The position numbers and the translations under genes were made by a program. From an uncultured Oscillospiraceae bacterium (GTDB taxonomy: Bacteria; Bacillota; Clostridia; Oscillospirales; Acutalibacteraceae), in contig UQLR01000008.1 of NCBI GenBank assembly GCA_900541975.1, positions 1 to 64,000 of the forward strand: a stretch of 64,000 nt of DNA. Direction: 5' to 3'. The notes beneath the pieces are model-generated. The model was not told the origin of the DNA and ran no database searches. It saw only the letters and a list, made by a program, of their open reading frames with translations. How positions within the stretch are numbered: the stretch's first letter is position 1; every line of letters starts with the position of its first letter. Below, in pieces: positions 10,020 to 19,510 of this stretch.

Positions 10020-10568
10020 TTATTTCTTGCCGCCCTTACCGGCCTTGCCTTCCTTACGGCGGATGTGTTCGTCAACGTACTTAATGCCTTTGCCTTTATA
10101 TGGCTCCGGCGGACGTTTTTCTCTTACCTCGGCTGCAAACTGTCCAACCTTTTGTTTGTCTGCACCGCGGATAATAATTTTGTTCGGGTTGGGTACCTCA
10201 ATGGTAATGTCTGCTGTATCTTCCATTACAACCTGATGGGAAAAGCCAAGATTCATAACCAATTGCTTTCCCTGCTTTTGCACACGGTATCCAACGCCGT
10301 TGACTTCCAGCTCTTTTGCATAACCGTTTGTAACGCCCTCCACCATGTTGGCAATCAAAGAACGTGTAAGGCCGTGAAGCGAACGGTTCAGCTTGTCGTC
10401 ATTCGGGCGCTTTACTTCAATTACTGCGCCTTCGATTTCTACCGTCATATTCGGGTGGATTTTCTGGGTAAGCGTACCCTTGGGGCCTTTGACGGTGATA
10501 ACGCCGTTATCGAGCTTCACATCGACACCGGCGGGAATATTTATGGGTTTTCTTCCAATTCGAGACAT
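10020..10568 (-). CDS. rplF: Ribosomal protein L6
   Basis: 182 residues; MSRIGRKPI start and [12 protein letters not shown] near the C terminus are diagnostic. It has a basic KAGKGGKK tail. Confidence 0.97.
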   Translation of the reverse strand: MSRIGRKPINIPAGVDVKLDNGVITVKGPKGTLTQKIHPNMTVEIEGAVIEVKRPNDDKLNRSLHGLTRSLIANMVEGVTNGYAKELEVNGVGYRVQKQGKQLVMNLGFSHQVVMEDTADITIEVPNPNKIIIRGADKQKVGQFAAEVREKRPPEPYKGKGIKYVDEHIRRKEGKAGKGGKK

Positions 10569-10580
10569 CTTCGCACCCCC

Positions 10581-10979
10581 TTACCAAATAAATGCAAGGA
10601 CTTCGCCGCCTACGTTTTCTTTGCGTGCCTGACGGTCCGTCATAACGCCCTTAGAGGTCGAAATAACGGCAATCCCAAGGCCCTTCATGACCTTTGGCAT
10701 ATCCTCAACATTGCTGTAAATACGCAAACCGGGCTTAGATACCCTGCGCAGGCCGGAAATAACAGGTGTTTTTCCTTCGCCATACTTCAGTGTAATCTTA
10801 ATCATACCCTGCTTGCCGTCTTCAATTGTTGTAAAATTTTTAATATAACCCTCGTCCTCCAGGATCTGGCAAATGGCCTTTTTCATGTTGGAAGCGGGGA
10901 CTTCAACAGTATCGTGCTTTGCAGAATTCGCATTGCGGATTCTCGTAAGCAGATCTGCTATTGAATCAGTAATCTGCAT
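10581..10979 (-). CDS. rpsH: Ribosomal protein S8
   Basis: 132 residues, [18 protein letters not shown] start and [20 protein letters not shown] near the C terminus. It binds 16S rRNA helix 21; in enteric bacteria it is also the translational repressor of the spc operon. Confidence 0.97.
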   Translation of the reverse strand: MQITDSIADLLTRIRNANSAKHDTVEVPASNMKKAICQILEDEGYIKNFTTIEDGKQGMIKITLKYGEGKTPVISGLRRVSKPGLRIYSNVEDMPKVMKGLGIAVISTSKGVMTDRQARKENVGGEVLAFIW

Positions 10980-10997
10980 ACCGTCAACCTCCTTTGC

Positions 10998-11183
10998 TTA
11001 CCAGCTTGCTTTTTTTACGCCGGGAATCTCGCCTTTGTAGGCAAGCTCCCTGAAGCATATACGGCAAATTCCGAACTTACGAAGATAAGCGTGTGGCCTG
11101 CCGCAGATTTTGCATCTGCTGTATTCTCTGGAAGAATACTTTTGCGTTCTTTTCTGTTTAACCTTCATTGAAGTTTTTGCCAC
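10998..11183 (-). CDS. rpsN: Ribosomal protein S14, zinc type (type Z)
   Basis: 61 residues with a CxxC-x12-CxxC zinc ribbon (Cys24, 27, 40, 43), the short C-plus form of S14 usual in Gram-positives. A zinc-independent paralogue elsewhere in the genome would be expected if the cell responds to zinc limitation, but none is in this window. Confidence 0.97.
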   Translation of the reverse strand: MAKTSMKVKQKRTQKYSSREYSRCKICGRPHAYLRKFGICRICFRELAYKGEIPGVKKASW

Positions 11184-11195
11184 AATATTCCCTCC

Positions 11196-11735
11196 TTACC
11201 TTGCAAACGGTGCACCCATAAGCGTCAACAGCTCGCGTGCTTCCTCGTCGGTGTTTGCTGTGGTAACAAAACAAATGTCCATACCACGTACCTTGTCAAT
11301 TTTGTCGTAATCTATTTCAGGGAAAATAAGCTGCTCCTTGACGCCCATGTTATAGTTGCCTCTGCCGTCAAAAGAGTTGGGGTTGATTCCTCTGAAGTCA
11401 CGAACTCTGGGAAGTGCCACATTGAAAAGCCTGTCTAAGAATTCATACATTCTTACGCCTCGCAGCGTAACCTTTGCTCCAATGTTCATGCCTTCGCGCA
11501 GCTTAAAGTTCGCAACCGATTTTCTCGCCTTGCAGACCATCGCCTTCTGGCCCGTGATCGCGGCAAGGTCATTTAAAATTGCCTCTATTACCTTTGCATT
11601 GTCTCTGGCCTCTCCAGCTGCTACGTTAATAACAATCTTTTCAAGCTTCGGGATCTGCATAACGCTTTTGTAAGAAAATTTCTTCATAAGCGCCGGCGCG
11701 ACTTCCTGATTGTAATATTCCTTAAGTCTTGGCAT
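11196..11735 (-). CDS. rplE: Ribosomal protein L5
   Basis: 179 residues with [16 protein letters not shown] and [18 protein letters not shown], the conserved 5S rRNA-binding protein of the 50S central protuberance. Confidence 0.97.
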   Translation of the reverse strand: MPRLKEYYNQEVAPALMKKFSYKSVMQIPKLEKIVINVAAGEARDNAKVIEAILNDLAAITGQKAMVCKARKSVANFKLREGMNIGAKVTLRGVRMYEFLDRLFNVALPRVRDFRGINPNSFDGRGNYNMGVKEQLIFPEIDYDKIDKVRGMDICFVTTANTDEEARELLTLMGAPFAR

Positions 11736-11747
11736 ATTCTATCCTCC

Positions 11748-12068
11748 TTACAGCGACTCGCCGCATTTTTTGCAAATGCGCTCTTTAGTGCCATCTTCAT
11801 AAATTTTATGAGCGACACGTGTCGGCTTGCCGCAGCGGGGACAAACAATCTGAACCTTGCAGGCATACATAGCGCCTTCCGCTTTGATAATGCCGCCGGG
11901 CTCTCCCATTTTGCGGGGCTTAACGTGCTTCTTTACCATATTCACACGTTCGACGATCACCTTGCCCTCTTTTGGGCTTACCGCCATTACCTTGCCCTTT
12001 TTGCCCTTGTTCTTACCGCTTAATACAATTACGGTGTCACCCGTTTTTACATGAACTTTCTTATTCAT
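11748..12068 (-). CDS. rplX: Ribosomal protein L24
   Basis: 106 residues with an N-terminal KOW motif (KTGDTVIVLSGKNKGKKGKV) and a C-terminal zinc-ribbon-like pair (CPRCGKP, CKKCGES). It initiates 50S assembly. The ATG at 12068 is served by GGAGG; a GTG three codons upstream overlaps that site and is unlikely. Confidence 0.96.
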   Translation of the reverse strand: MNKKVHVKTGDTVIVLSGKNKGKKGKVMAVSPKEGKVIVERVNMVKKHVKPRKMGEPGGIIKAEGAMYACKVQIVCPRCGKPTRVAHKIYEDGTKERICKKCGESL

Positions 12069-12082
12069 CGTGCGCACCTCCG

Positions 12083-12451
12083 TTAAAGTACTTCGGGAGC
12101 AAGGGATAAAATCTTCATATAATCCTTGTCACGAAGCTCTCTTGCCACCGGTCCGAAGATACGCGTGCCCTTCGGGTTCTTGTCTTCTCTTATAATAACG
12201 GCTGCGTTTTCATCAAAACGAATATATGTGCCGTCGTCCCTGCGCACGCCCTTTGCAGAACGTACGATAACTGCTTTTACTACTTCGCCTTTTTTTACAA
12301 CGCCGCCGGGTGCTGCTTTTTTGACCGAAGCCACCACTACGTCGCCAATATTGGCGTACCTCCTTCTGGTACCGCCGAGAACACGGATGCACATTAACTC
12401 CTTTGCGCCGGTGTTATCGGCAACCTTGAGGTAGGTCTGCTGTTGTATCAC
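12083..12451 (-). CDS. rplN: Ribosomal protein L14
   Basis: 122 residues, the standard length, [20 protein letters not shown] start and the [10 protein letters not shown] motif near the C terminus. Confidence 0.98.
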   Translation of the reverse strand: MIQQQTYLKVADNTGAKELMCIRVLGGTRRRYANIGDVVVASVKKAAPGGVVKKGEVVKAVIVRSAKGVRRDDGTYIRFDENAAVIIREDKNPKGTRIFGPVARELRDKDYMKILSLAPEVL

Positions 12452-12493
12452 AGTGCGTTCCTCCTTTTCTCAAGCCGCTAAACAATCCACAAA

Positions 12494-12751
12494 TTATTTG
12501 GCTTTCTCAATAATCTCGACGAGTCTCCATCTCTTATCCTTGGAAAGAGGACGAGTCTCCATGATACGTACTCTGTCGCCTATCTTGCATTCGTTGTTTT
12601 CATCATGCACCTTCAGCTTGATGGTACGCTTGATAATCTTTTTGTAAAGCTTGTGCTTTACGCTGTTTTCAATTGCAACCACAACAGTTTTATCCATTTT
12701 GTCGCTGACAACCCTGCCAACGTCTGTTTTTCTCATATTTCTATCGCTCAC
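12494..12751 (-). CDS. rpsQ: Ribosomal protein S17
   Basis: 85 residues from a GTG start ([23 protein letters not shown]). An in-frame ATG further upstream would overlap rpmC and add 13 unusual residues; the AAGGAGG site sits ten nt before the GTG, and the resulting length matches the family. Confidence 0.94.
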   Translation of the reverse strand: MSDRNMRKTDVGRVVSDKMDKTVVVAIENSVKHKLYKKIIKRTIKLKVHDENNECKIGDRVRIMETRPLSKDKRWRLVEIIEKAK

Positions 12752-12770
12752 GGCTGAACATCCTCCTTCC

Positions 12771-12974
12771 TTATGCATTTGTTTCTTCAAGCTCGCGCTG
12801 ACGAAGAATGGTTTTTATTCTTGCAATATCTTTCTTTACAGCGCTTATGCGCATCGGGTTGTCAAGCTGATTGATAGCAAGCTGAAAACGCAGCTGAAAC
12901 AGCTCTTCCTTCAAGTCCTTCAGCTTAAGCTGAAGCTCGCTTTCCGACAATTCTCTAAGCTCAGAAGCTTTCAT
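12771..12974 (-). CDS. rpmC: Ribosomal protein L29
   Basis: 67 residues, two-helix coiled coil, [20 protein letters not shown] start; located at the polypeptide exit. Its first base coincides with the last base of the rplP stop codon. Confidence 0.97.
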   Translation of the reverse strand: MKASELRELSESELQLKLKDLKEELFQLRFQLAINQLDNPMRISAVKKDIARIKTILRQRELEETNA

Positions 12975-13399
12975 TACTGCTCAACCCCCGTTTCTTCCTT
13001 TTTCACAAACTTGCATTTCAGCGGCAGCTTGTTCGCAGCCAAACGCATAGCTTCTCTTGCGGTTTCTTCCGGTACGCCGGCAAGTTCAAACATTACCCTG
13101 CCCGGCTTTACTACGGCTACCCAGTATTCCGGGGAACCTTTACCGGAACCCATTCGGGTTTCAGCAGGCTTTTCTGTTACAGGCTTATCCGGGAAAATTT
13201 TAATCCACACCTTACCAAATCTTTTACAGTAACGGGTCATCGCTACACGGGCAGATTCAATCTGGTTGGAAGTAACCCAGGAAGGCTCCAGCGCCTGCAG
13301 GCCGTAATCGCCGTAGGTAACCTTGTTTCCTCTCATGGCCTTACCCTTCATGCGGCCCCTGTGAACCCTTCTGTATTTTACACGCTTAGGCAACAGCAT
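12974..13399 (-). CDS. rplP: Ribosomal protein L16
   Basis: 141 residues, [19 protein letters not shown] start and the [17 protein letters not shown] motif that contacts A- and P-site tRNA regions of 23S rRNA. Start and stop codons overlap with both neighbours by one base. Confidence 0.98.
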   Translation of the reverse strand: MLLPKRVKYRRVHRGRMKGKAMRGNKVTYGDYGLQALEPSWVTSNQIESARVAMTRYCKRFGKVWIKIFPDKPVTEKPAETRMGSGKGSPEYWVAVVKPGRVMFELAGVPEETAREAMRLAANKLPLKCKFVKKEETGVEQ

Positions 13400-14064
13400 T
13401 ACTTACTGCCTCCTTCCCTGCGGGATTTTCTGTTATCCTGCAAAACCTCGCCCTTATACAGCCATACCTTTACGCCAATACGGCCGTAGGTTGTAGCCGC
13501 TTCTGCAAAGCCGTAATCAATGTCGGCCCTTAAGGTCTGCAGCGGAATCGTACCTTCATGGTACATTTCGGAACGGGCAATTTCCGCGCCGCCCAAACGT
13601 CCGGAGCACTGCGTTTTAATGCCCTTTGCGCCAAAACGCATCGCGCGGCCAATGGCCTGCTTCATCGCACGGCGGAAAGAAATTCTCTTTTCCAGCTGCT
13701 GTGCAATGCTCTCTGCAATCAACTGTGCGTTCATATCGGGGGATTTTATCTCGACAATATTAATATGCACAGGCTTTTTCAAAAGCGCTTCGCACTGTAC
13801 GCGCAGCTTGTCTATTTCGCTGCCGCCCTTGCCAATTACCATGCCGGGCTTGGCACAGTGCAGGTTAATCCTAACCCTGGAAGCGTCGCGTTCAATTTCT
13901 ATCTTGGGAATCCCCGCTCCATACAGCTTCTTTTTCAGCATTTTGCGCAGGTTGTAATCTGCAACCAGTGTGTCGCCAAAATCTTTGCTGTTTGCAAACC
14001 AGCGTGAATCCCAATCCTTAATGATACCAACACGTAAACCGTGCGGATTAACTTTCTGGCCCAT
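13399..14064 (-). CDS. rpsC: Ribosomal protein S3
   Basis: 221 residues with a KH domain ([15 protein letters not shown]) and conserved [14 protein letters not shown] start. It is part of the mRNA entry channel. Confidence 0.98.
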   Translation of the reverse strand: MGQKVNPHGLRVGIIKDWDSRWFANSKDFGDTLVADYNLRKMLKKKLYGAGIPKIEIERDASRVRINLHCAKPGMVIGKGGSEIDKLRVQCEALLKKPVHINIVEIKSPDMNAQLIAESIAQQLEKRISFRRAMKQAIGRAMRFGAKGIKTQCSGRLGGAEIARSEMYHEGTIPLQTLRADIDYGFAEAATTYGRIGVKVWLYKGEVLQDNRKSRREGGSK

Positions 14065-14081
14065 TTACCGTACCTCCTCCG

Positions 14082-14417
14082 TTATTCTTTTTCCTTGAGC
14101 ACAAGGGTGATGTGTGACGTCTTCTTGTTGATTCGGAACGCGCGTCCCTGCGCTCTTGGGCGAATACGCTTGAGGGTCGGCCCCTGGCTTACGGAGCATT
14201 CCGCCACGTAAAGCTTTGACACATCCATATTGTGATTGTTTTCTGCATTTGCCATAGCTGACTTGAGCAGCTTCTCAAGCGGCTCGCAAGCGGCCTTGGG
14301 AGTATGCTTTAAGATAGCCAGGGAAAGGTCGCAAGGCTTGTTCCTGATCAGGTCAAGCACAATAGAAACCTTTCTGGGTGAAATACGCACGTAATTTAAA
14401 TAAGCCCTTGCTTCCAT
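14082..14417 (-). CDS. rplV: Ribosomal protein L22
   Basis: 111 residues; [19 protein letters not shown] near the N terminus and the [15 protein letters not shown] hairpin that reaches the exit tunnel, a known site of macrolide-resistance mutations. Nothing unusual is visible. Confidence 0.97.
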   Translation of the reverse strand: MEARAYLNYVRISPRKVSIVLDLIRNKPCDLSLAILKHTPKAACEPLEKLLKSAMANAENNHNMDVSKLYVAECSVSQGPTLKRIRPRAQGRAFRINKKTSHITLVLKEKE

Positions 14418-14437
14418 TTACTATACTCTCCTTCCGC

Positions 14438-14713
14438 TTATTTCTTGGTTGTCTTAGAACCGGCATGCCCTCTGAAGGTTCTGGTGGGCGCAAACTCGCC
14501 GAGCTTGTGTCCAACCATGTCTTCCGTTACATACACCGGAACATGCTTGCGTCCGTCGTGAACTGCAAATGTATGACCGACAAAATCCGGGAATATGGTG
14601 GAAGACCTGCTCCAGGTCTTTAAAATTTTCTTTTCCCCGGTTTCATTCATCTGTTGAATCCTCTTCAGCAGCACAGGCTGTACATAAGGACCCTTTTTTA
14701 CGCTTCTTCCCAT
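14438..14713 (-). CDS. rpsS: Ribosomal protein S19
   Basis: 91 residues, [19 protein letters not shown] start, with [20 protein letters not shown] in the middle; a 30S head protein paired with S13. Confidence 0.98.
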   Translation of the reverse strand: MGRSVKKGPYVQPVLLKRIQQMNETGEKKILKTWSRSSTIFPDFVGHTFAVHDGRKHVPVYVTEDMVGHKLGEFAPTRTFRGHAGSKTTKK

Positions 14714-14741
14714 AGTTCATAAGCTCCTTTCTGTATGCCTC

Positions 14742-15575
14742 TTACTTACCGTTGCGGCGCCTTACAATCATCTTGTCGGAACGGTTGTGCTTCTTTCTGG
14801 TCTTATAACCCAGCGCGGGCTTGCCCCACGGGGTTACCGGGCCAGGGCGTCCAACGGGGCTTTTGCCCTCGCCGCCGCCGTGCGGGTGGTCGTTGGGGTT
14901 CATAACAGAACCTCTCACCGTGGGCCTCCAGCCCATGTTGCGCTTGCGCCCGGCTTTACCAATTTTTACGTTTTCATGGTCCGTATTGCTTACCTGGCCA
15001 ATGGTCGCCATGCAGCTGATCGGCACATTTCTGAGTTCGCCGGAAGGCAGTCTTAACAGGGCAAGGCCGTTTTCCTTTGCCATAAGCTGCGCCATATTGC
15101 CGGCTGCGCGCGCAAGCTGCGCGCCCCTGCCGGGGTACAGCTCTACATTATGAATAAACGTACCCGTGGGAATATTTGCAAGCGGCAGCGCGTTGCCGGG
15201 CTTAATATCGGCGCTTGCGCCGGCCGTGACCTTATCGCCAACCTTCAGACCGTTTGGCGCGATAATATAGCTTTTCTCGCCGTCTTCATACGCAACCAGC
15301 GCAATAAACGCCGAGCGGTTCGGGTCGTACTCAATGGTCTGCACCGTGCCCTGCACGTCAAACTTTTGCCGCTTAAAATCAATAATGCGGTATTTCCTGC
15401 GGTTGCCGCCGCCTCTGTGGCGCACGGTAATCCTTCCGTAGCTGTTGCGGCCGGATTTTTTCTTCATCGGCGCAAGCAGGCTCTTTTCCGGGCCGGTCTT
15501 GGAAAGGCCGGAATAATCTGTAACCGACATATTACGCCGGGCGTTTGTTGTCGGTTTATATACTTTTATAGCCAT
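14742..15575 (-). CDS. rplB: Ribosomal protein L2
   Basis: 277 residues with the universally conserved [19 protein letters not shown] and [17 protein letters not shown] segments near the peptidyl-transferase centre. Confidence 0.98.
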   Translation of the reverse strand: MAIKVYKPTTNARRNMSVTDYSGLSKTGPEKSLLAPMKKKSGRNSYGRITVRHRGGGNRRKYRIIDFKRQKFDVQGTVQTIEYDPNRSAFIALVAYEDGEKSYIIAPNGLKVGDKVTAGASADIKPGNALPLANIPTGTFIHNVELYPGRGAQLARAAGNMAQLMAKENGLALLRLPSGELRNVPISCMATIGQVSNTDHENVKIGKAGRKRNMGWRPTVRGSVMNPNDHPHGGGEGKSPVGRPGPVTPWGKPALGYKTRKKHNRSDKMIVRRRNGK

Positions 15576-15672
15576 TTGGTTTCACTCTCCTCATGATGGC
15601 TTTGCGGGGAAATGGCGCTCCCCATACATTCATCGCCTGTCGTTATTTTCTTTGTGTAATTTTTCGGCAGGC

Positions 15673-15966
15673 TTACATCATGCCTTCAAAAAATTCAATC
15701 TTCTTGCTGTCGGGCGTCAGGGTTACGTAGGCCTTCTTCCAGGAAGGCGTATACCCCTGGCTTCTTCCCTGGCGGCGCAACTGCCCGCGCACGTTTACGG
15801 TGTTTACCTTCGCCACCTTCACTTTAAAAAGCGCTTCTACGGCCTTTGCAATTTCAATTTTGTTGGCTGTTTTTGCAACCTCAAAAGTGTACTTCTTTTC
15901 CGCCGCACCCAGCATGGATTTTTCTGTAATTACGGGGCGGATGACAATATCCTGTGCCGTCATCAT
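15673..15966 (-). CDS. rplW: Ribosomal protein L23
   Basis: 97 residues, beginning [18 protein letters not shown]; docking site for SRP and trigger factor at the tunnel exit. It overlaps the rplD stop by 4 nt. A gap of about 100 nt to rplB is the largest inside this part of the operon and holds no gene. Confidence 0.97.
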   Translation of the reverse strand: MMTAQDIVIRPVITEKSMLGAAEKKYTFEVAKTANKIEIAKAVEALFKVKVAKVNTVNVRGQLRRQGRSQGYTPSWKKAYVTLTPDSKKIEFFEGMM

Positions 15967-16586
15967 GCGTACACCTCCTCAATTTTTGCAACCGCGTCTT
16001 TTACAATGATCATTTTGTCGGCGTTTAAAATGTCATACACGTTAAGCGTGTTGACCTGCGCTGTTTTTACGCCCTGAATATTCCCGGCAGACTTAATTAC
16101 CTTCCTGTCCGCCTGCGGAAGAACGATCAGCGCTTTCTTTTCCGCGCCAACTGCCTTGAGCATTTCTGCAATTGTCTTTGTTTTGTAGCCTTCCAGCGTA
16201 ATGTTTTCCAGTATAATGATATCCTCCGTCACGGCCTTGGAAGAAAAGGCGGACTTCATAGCAAGCCTTTTTACCTTCTTATTAACCGTAACCCTGTAGC
16301 TGCGGGGCTTCGGCGCAAAAACGACGCCGCCGTGCGTCCACTGCGGGGAACGTGTGGAACCCTGCCTTGCACGGCCCGTTCCCTTCTGCCTCCACGGCTT
16401 TTTCCCACCGCCGGAAACCTCTCCGCGGGTCAGCGCGGACTGCGTGCCCTGGCGCTGGTTTGCAAGGTAGCTGACTACCATATGGTGCATTACGGCGGAA
16501 TTGGGCTCAATCCCAAACACGCTTTCGGCAAGCTCTATGTTGCCGACCTGCTTTCCGGCCATATCTACTACTGCTACTTTCGGCAT
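15963..16586 (-). CDS. rplD: Ribosomal protein L4
   Basis: 207 residues; tunnel loop [20 protein letters not shown] is intact. In enteric bacteria L4 also controls its own operon; whether the long leader upstream of rpsJ here is used that way is unknown. Confidence 0.97.
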   Translation of the reverse strand: MPKVAVVDMAGKQVGNIELAESVFGIEPNSAVMHHMVVSYLANQRQGTQSALTRGEVSGGGKKPWRQKGTGRARQGSTRSPQWTHGGVVFAPKPRSYRVTVNKKVKRLAMKSAFSSKAVTEDIIILENITLEGYKTKTIAEMLKAVGAEKKALIVLPQADRKVIKSAGNIQGVKTAQVNTLNVYDILNADKMIIVKDAVAKIEEVYA

Positions 16587-16603
16587 TTGTATTCCTCCTC
16601 CCC

Positions 16604-17236
16604 TTAAGCCTTAACGGTGTCGCGAATAATTACGGTGCCGCCGTTAGGGCCCGGAACAGCGCCCTTAATAGCGATCAGGTTGTTTTCGGCGTCTATCTTT
16701 ACAACCGTCAGATTCTGAACGGTTACTTTCTCCGCGCCAAGATGGCCCGCCATCTTTTTGCCCTTCCATACCCTGGAGGGCGAAGAGCACGCGCCGATAG
16801 AGCCGCCGTGGCGGACAACAGGGCCGGAACCATGCGACTCTTTAAGCCTTCTGAAGTTCCAGCGCTTGATCACACCGGCGTAGCCCTTACCCTTGCTTGT
16901 GCCGGTAACGTCTACCCGGTCGCCGCCTGCAAATATGTCCGCCTTGACAATATCGCCCACGTTGTAGGCGTCTGTGTCGTCAAAACGGAACTCGCGCAGC
17001 GTTCTTTTGGGCGCAACGTCCGCCTTATCAAAATGGCCCTTCTGCGGTTTGTTAACCCTGCTGGGCTTTAAATCGCCAAAGCCGAGCTGAACGGCCGCAT
17101 AGCCGTCGTTTTCTACGGTTTTTTTCTGGGAAACCACGCACGGCCCCGCTTCCACAACCGTAACGGGAACCACGTTTCCCTTTTCGTCGAAAATCTGCGT
17201 CATGCCGATTTTCTTTCCAATCAGTGCTTTTTGCAT
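16604..17236 (-). CDS. rplC: Ribosomal protein L3
   Basis: 210 residues, [20 protein letters not shown] start and [20 protein letters not shown], the loop that approaches the peptidyl-transferase centre. Confidence 0.98.
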   Translation of the reverse strand: MQKALIGKKIGMTQIFDEKGNVVPVTVVEAGPCVVSQKKTVENDGYAAVQLGFGDLKPSRVNKPQKGHFDKADVAPKRTLREFRFDDTDAYNVGDIVKADIFAGGDRVDVTGTSKGKGYAGVIKRWNFRRLKESHGSGPVVRHGGSIGACSSPSRVWKGKKMAGHLGAEKVTVQNLTVVKIDAENNLIAIKGAVPGPNGGTVIIRDTVKA

Positions 17237-17342
17237 GTATACTGCCTCCTGTAAGGTTATTGGTTGGGTTCCCCCAACATGACCCCGTCTGCACGGTAGG
17301 TTGAACGCGTGCTGCCGCTATCCATATATATAGGTATAGCGC

Positions 17343-17654
17343 TTACAGCTTAATTTCAATATCAACGCCGGCAGGGAGCTCCAGGCTCATAAGAGCCTCC
17401 ACCGTCTTGTTCGACGGCCTTAAAATGTCGATAAGCCGTTTATGGGTACGCATTTCAAACTGCTCACGGCTGTCTTTATACTTGTGTACAGCGCGCAGAA
17501 TGGTAATAATCTGCTTTTCCGTAGGCAGCGGCACCGGGCCGGAAACCCTTGCGCCTGTGCGCCTTGCCGTCTGCACAATTCTTTCCGCAGACTGGTCCAC
17601 CAGCTGGTGGTCATACCCCTTTAACCTTATCCTGATTTTTTCCTTGACTGCCAA
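17343..17654 (-). CDS. rpsJ: Ribosomal protein S10
   Basis: 103 residues, [20 protein letters not shown] near the N terminus and [10 protein letters not shown] at the end. First gene of the operon. The start codon is TTG behind GGAGGCG, giving (M)AVKEKIRI. S10 (NusE) also takes part in transcription antitermination complexes. Confidence 0.97.
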   Translation of the reverse strand: MAVKEKIRIRLKGYDHQLVDQSAERIVQTARRTGARVSGPVPLPTEKQIITILRAVHKYKDSREQFEMRTHKRLIDILRPSNKTVEALMSLELPAGVDIEIKL

Positions 17655-17938
17655 ATCAATCGCCTCCTTAAAAAATGGGTTGGCGGGCGCCGCTTTTCAA
17701 AAAACCGTAACACCCACCCGGGTGTTCCGTCTGCTGTTTTTTAAAAACCGAGTTGGCCCAACGGCCAGCCCGGACAGCGAAAAGCGCCAGAACGGCAAAA
17801 GGCACAGCAACCCCACGCGCCCCTTGCGCTCTGAAAATGATCTTTGTCGCCCGGTTTAAAATCGGACATACTCCACGGAAAAACCGGCCGGATCGGCCGC
17901 AACCTCCCGCTTCATCGCATATCTGCTGCAGTCACGCG
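17655..17938 (-). promoter_or_regulatory. Long 5' leader of the S10 operon
   Basis: About 280 nt separate the predicted transcription start from rpsJ. The leader is GC-rich with several self-complementary patches (for example GGCCGATCCGGCC and ACACCCGGGTGGGTGT in the minus-strand sense) and no ORF with a good SD. An autoregulatory RNA is plausible; I cannot assign it to a known leader family from the sequence. Confidence 0.4.
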
Positions 17939-17944
17939 AGGGTT

Positions 17945-17973
17945 ATTATACCATATATACCAGGCAACCGCAA
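17945..17973 (-). promoter_or_regulatory. Promoter of the S10 operon
   Basis: Minus strand: -35 TTGCGG (17968-17973), 17-bp spacer, -10 TATAAT (17945-17950). It is the best sigma-A match upstream of rpsJ. Confidence 0.6.
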
Positions 17974-18211
17974 GAAAACGCGTGCTTTTGCATTTGTAGA
18001 ATTTTTAATCTTTTTATTCCGAATTTTTGGTAGATTTGTCTATACAAGATAGGCGAAATGGGGGATGGTTTTTTTCTATATATAGTATAGAACGCCCCCT
18101 GCTTTTTGCTTTTCTGCAAACTTGCAGCTTAATTCTTATGCTCTTTATGTAAATTTAAATTTACTCTGCCGACTTTCTACGTTTATACAATTTTCTTCTT
18201 AATAAGCTTTT

Positions 18212-18237
18212 GTTCATTTCTTGTGAAAGGAGCGAAC
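18212..18237. repeat. Hairpin shared with 33141-33166
   Basis: GTTCATTTCTT and AAAGGAGCGAAC flank a 3-nt loop. The element with its flanks matches, in inverse orientation, the hairpin at 33141-33166, so it is probably one copy of a dispersed repeat. Confidence 0.5.
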
Positions 18238-18253
18238 CAAATATCACAAAAAA

Positions 18254-18275
18254 AGAGGGTGAATGGCCACCCTCT
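18254..18275 (-). terminator. Terminator of the minus-strand RHH gene
   Basis: 8-bp stem AGAGGGTG/CACCCTCT. On the minus strand it is followed by a run of T (complement of the A-run 18248-18254). It begins 5 nt after the stop of the RHH gene. Confidence 0.8.
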
Positions 18276-18279
18276 TGCG

Positions 18280-18447
18280 CTATTCCATCCCTATGCAATA
18301 CTCCAGCATGCTGATCACCGTATTATTAAAAGAGGTTCCGTTTTCCCTGACGATTTTGTCTATCTTCTGGAACAGTTCTTCTGACATATATAAGGTTCTG
18401 TACCGGCTTTTCTTCTTCTCCTTCGTATCTTTCGGCTTAAACGGCAT
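18280..18447 (-). CDS. Small ribbon-helix-helix-like protein
   Basis: 55 residues, basic N terminus (MPFKPKDTKEKKKSRYRTL) followed by LYMSEELFQKIDKIVRENG and TSFNNTVISMLEYCIG. This matches the strand-helix-helix layout of CopG/Arc-type DNA-binding proteins. It resembles the plus-strand protein at 18976-19188 (shared LYxxxEx, SFNN and SMLE blocks), so the two divergent genes are paralogues. The ATG has AGGAGG upstream. A transcriptional regulator or antitoxin-like role is inference; no toxin partner is visible. Confidence 0.75.
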   Translation of the reverse strand: MPFKPKDTKEKKKSRYRTLYMSEELFQKIDKIVRENGTSFNNTVISMLEYCIGME

Positions 18448-18527
18448 ACAAACACCTCCTGCTATTATTTATTTTAACTTAAAACATAATAGAAAAATAT
18501 ATCAGAAAATTCTGTTATATTTTTCTG

Positions 18528-18556
18528 TTGCAATTTTATAAAAGATATGCTAATAT
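18528..18556 (+). promoter_or_regulatory. Promoter of the small basic peptide unit
   Basis: TTGCAA (18528-18533), 17 bp, TAATAT (18551-18556). It lies between the divergent RHH gene and the 28-codon ORF. Confidence 0.5.
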
Positions 18557-18608
18557 TATTATAATCAAAATAATCAAAATTTTAACTTCTATTTAAGGAG
18601 GTGGCAGA

Positions 18609-18695
18609 ATGCAACAGCATCCACGCCGTAGGGCCTTTTTACGCGGCTGTATATACCAAAATACAAACAAAAACAGACACAAAACCGCTGTGTGA
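18609..18695 (+). CDS. 28-residue basic peptide (or leader peptide)
   Basis: The ATG is preceded by a perfect AAGGAGGT with 7-nt spacing. The peptide, starting MQQHPRRRAFLRGCIYQ, has six Arg and three Lys. A promoter lies 50 bp upstream and a terminator overlaps the stop codon, so this is a self-contained transcript of roughly 150 nt. It matches no family I recognise. It might be a leader peptide for the downstream RHH/XRE genes, a small stand-alone peptide or part of an sRNA. Confidence 0.45.
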   Translation: MQQHPRRRAFLRGCIYQNTNKNRHKTAV

Positions 18696-18718
18696 CCTAA
18701 ATTCACGCAGCGGTTTTT
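18682..18718 (+). terminator. Intrinsic terminator after the small peptide
   Basis: Arms AAACCGCTG and CAGCGGTTT with further GTGA/TTCAC pairing, then TTTTTC. The left arm overlaps the last codons of the 28-residue ORF. Confidence 0.7.
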
Positions 18719-18782
18719 CATAACCGGCAGATTTTGCTTTGTTTTTTAGCAGATTTTCCCCCTTATTTCTCCTTCTTTTTTT

Positions 18783-18830
18783 CGCTTCTTTTTTCGTTTT
18801 TTCTTTCGTTTCTTTTTTCGCTTCTTTTTA
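18783..18830. repeat. Polypyrimidine tract with exact 12-nt period
   Basis: Four consecutive 12-mers start with CG and continue with C/T only (18783, 18795, 18807, 18819), for example CGCTTCTTTTTT. They sit inside a longer pyrimidine-rich stretch (about 18740-18857). The minus strand would read KKKR repeats in one frame but without a start codon. Confidence 0.7.
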
Positions 18831-18975
18831 CATATTTTTTTTTCGGATTTTTTTCATTATAATATAGATGAAAAAAGAAATAAATGACAATTTCTCTATT
18901 CATTTTTTAAATAGATTACAAACGGATATTTCTGTTTTATTCTACCGATTGTATCTGAAGGGAAGGCACAGCTTC

Positions 18976-19188
18976 ATGAGCTTTGAGTTTGATTTTGATG
19001 AACTGGGGATCCGGCAAAGAAAAAAATGCAGCAGCAAATCCCTTTATATTGCCGACGAGGTCATTGCCGGCATCGAAGAAATTGCAAGCATGACCAATTC
19101 CAGTTTTAACAATGTTGCCACCAGCATGCTGGAAACACAGTTAAAAATATTACAGGAAAAATACAAAAACCAAAAAAAAAAAGAATAA
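18976..19188 (+). CDS. Ribbon-helix-helix-like DNA-binding protein
   Basis: 70 residues, MSFEFDFDELGIRQRKKCSS then SLYIADEVIAGIEEIASMTN and SSFNNVATSMLETQL, ending in a Lys-rich tail. The pattern is that of a short CopG/Arc-like RHH domain. A longer frame opens at 18868, but AAGGGAAGG serves the ATG at 18976 and the broken copy at 32962 starts at the same Met. It is followed 37 nt later by an XRE regulator, likely the same operon. Function unknown. Confidence 0.75.
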   Translation: MSFEFDFDELGIRQRKKCSSKSLYIADEVIAGIEEIASMTNSSFNNVATSMLETQLKILQEKYKNQKKKE

Positions 19189-19225
19189 CCTGCTTACAGA
19201 TTGTGCGCGGATAGGCGGTGTGTAA

Positions 19226-19510
19226 ATGGTACATAGGATGAAAGAGCTGCGGGAAAAATGCAAATTTAGCAAACAGGAGGTTGCGCGCTACTTGCGCATA
19301 CCGGCCGTAACTTATGAAAAAATGGAGAACGGCCGGCTGGAACCGGGCTGTATGACAGCCCTATATCTGGCGCTCTTATACGGCGTAACGGTCAATTACT
19401 TTCTGGGGATCGACGACCGTCCCGTACCGGAAGGCCAGTTATGGGATTACCGGCACCGGGTATACCCGCTGGAGATCGGAGAACCCAATGTATTGGGCTT
19501 CAGGCTGTAA
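19226..19510 (+). CDS. XRE-family helix-turn-helix regulator
   Basis: 94 residues. A Cro/C1-type HTH spans about residues 5-60: MKELREKCKFSKQEVARYLR, the recognition-helix area VTYEKMENGRLEP, then LYLALLYGVTVNYFLG. The short C-terminal tail (to VLGFRL) is not a known ligand domain. It probably regulates this island. Two tandem palindromic hairpins just downstream (19627-19683) are candidate binding sites. Confidence 0.85.
   Translation: MVHRMKELREKCKFSKQEVARYLRIPAVTYEKMENGRLEPGCMTALYLALLYGVTVNYFLGIDDRPVPEGQLWDYRHRVYPLEIGEPNVLGFRL

Noticed and set aside
10065..10964. 299-codon plus-strand ORF opposite rplF/rpsH
   Set aside because: Shadow ORF created by codon bias of the real minus-strand genes; no SD and no protein family features.
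18750..18857. Possible KKKR-repeat protein on the minus strand
   Set aside because: The frame has no usable start codon and stop codons lie just upstream; the periodic DNA explains it.
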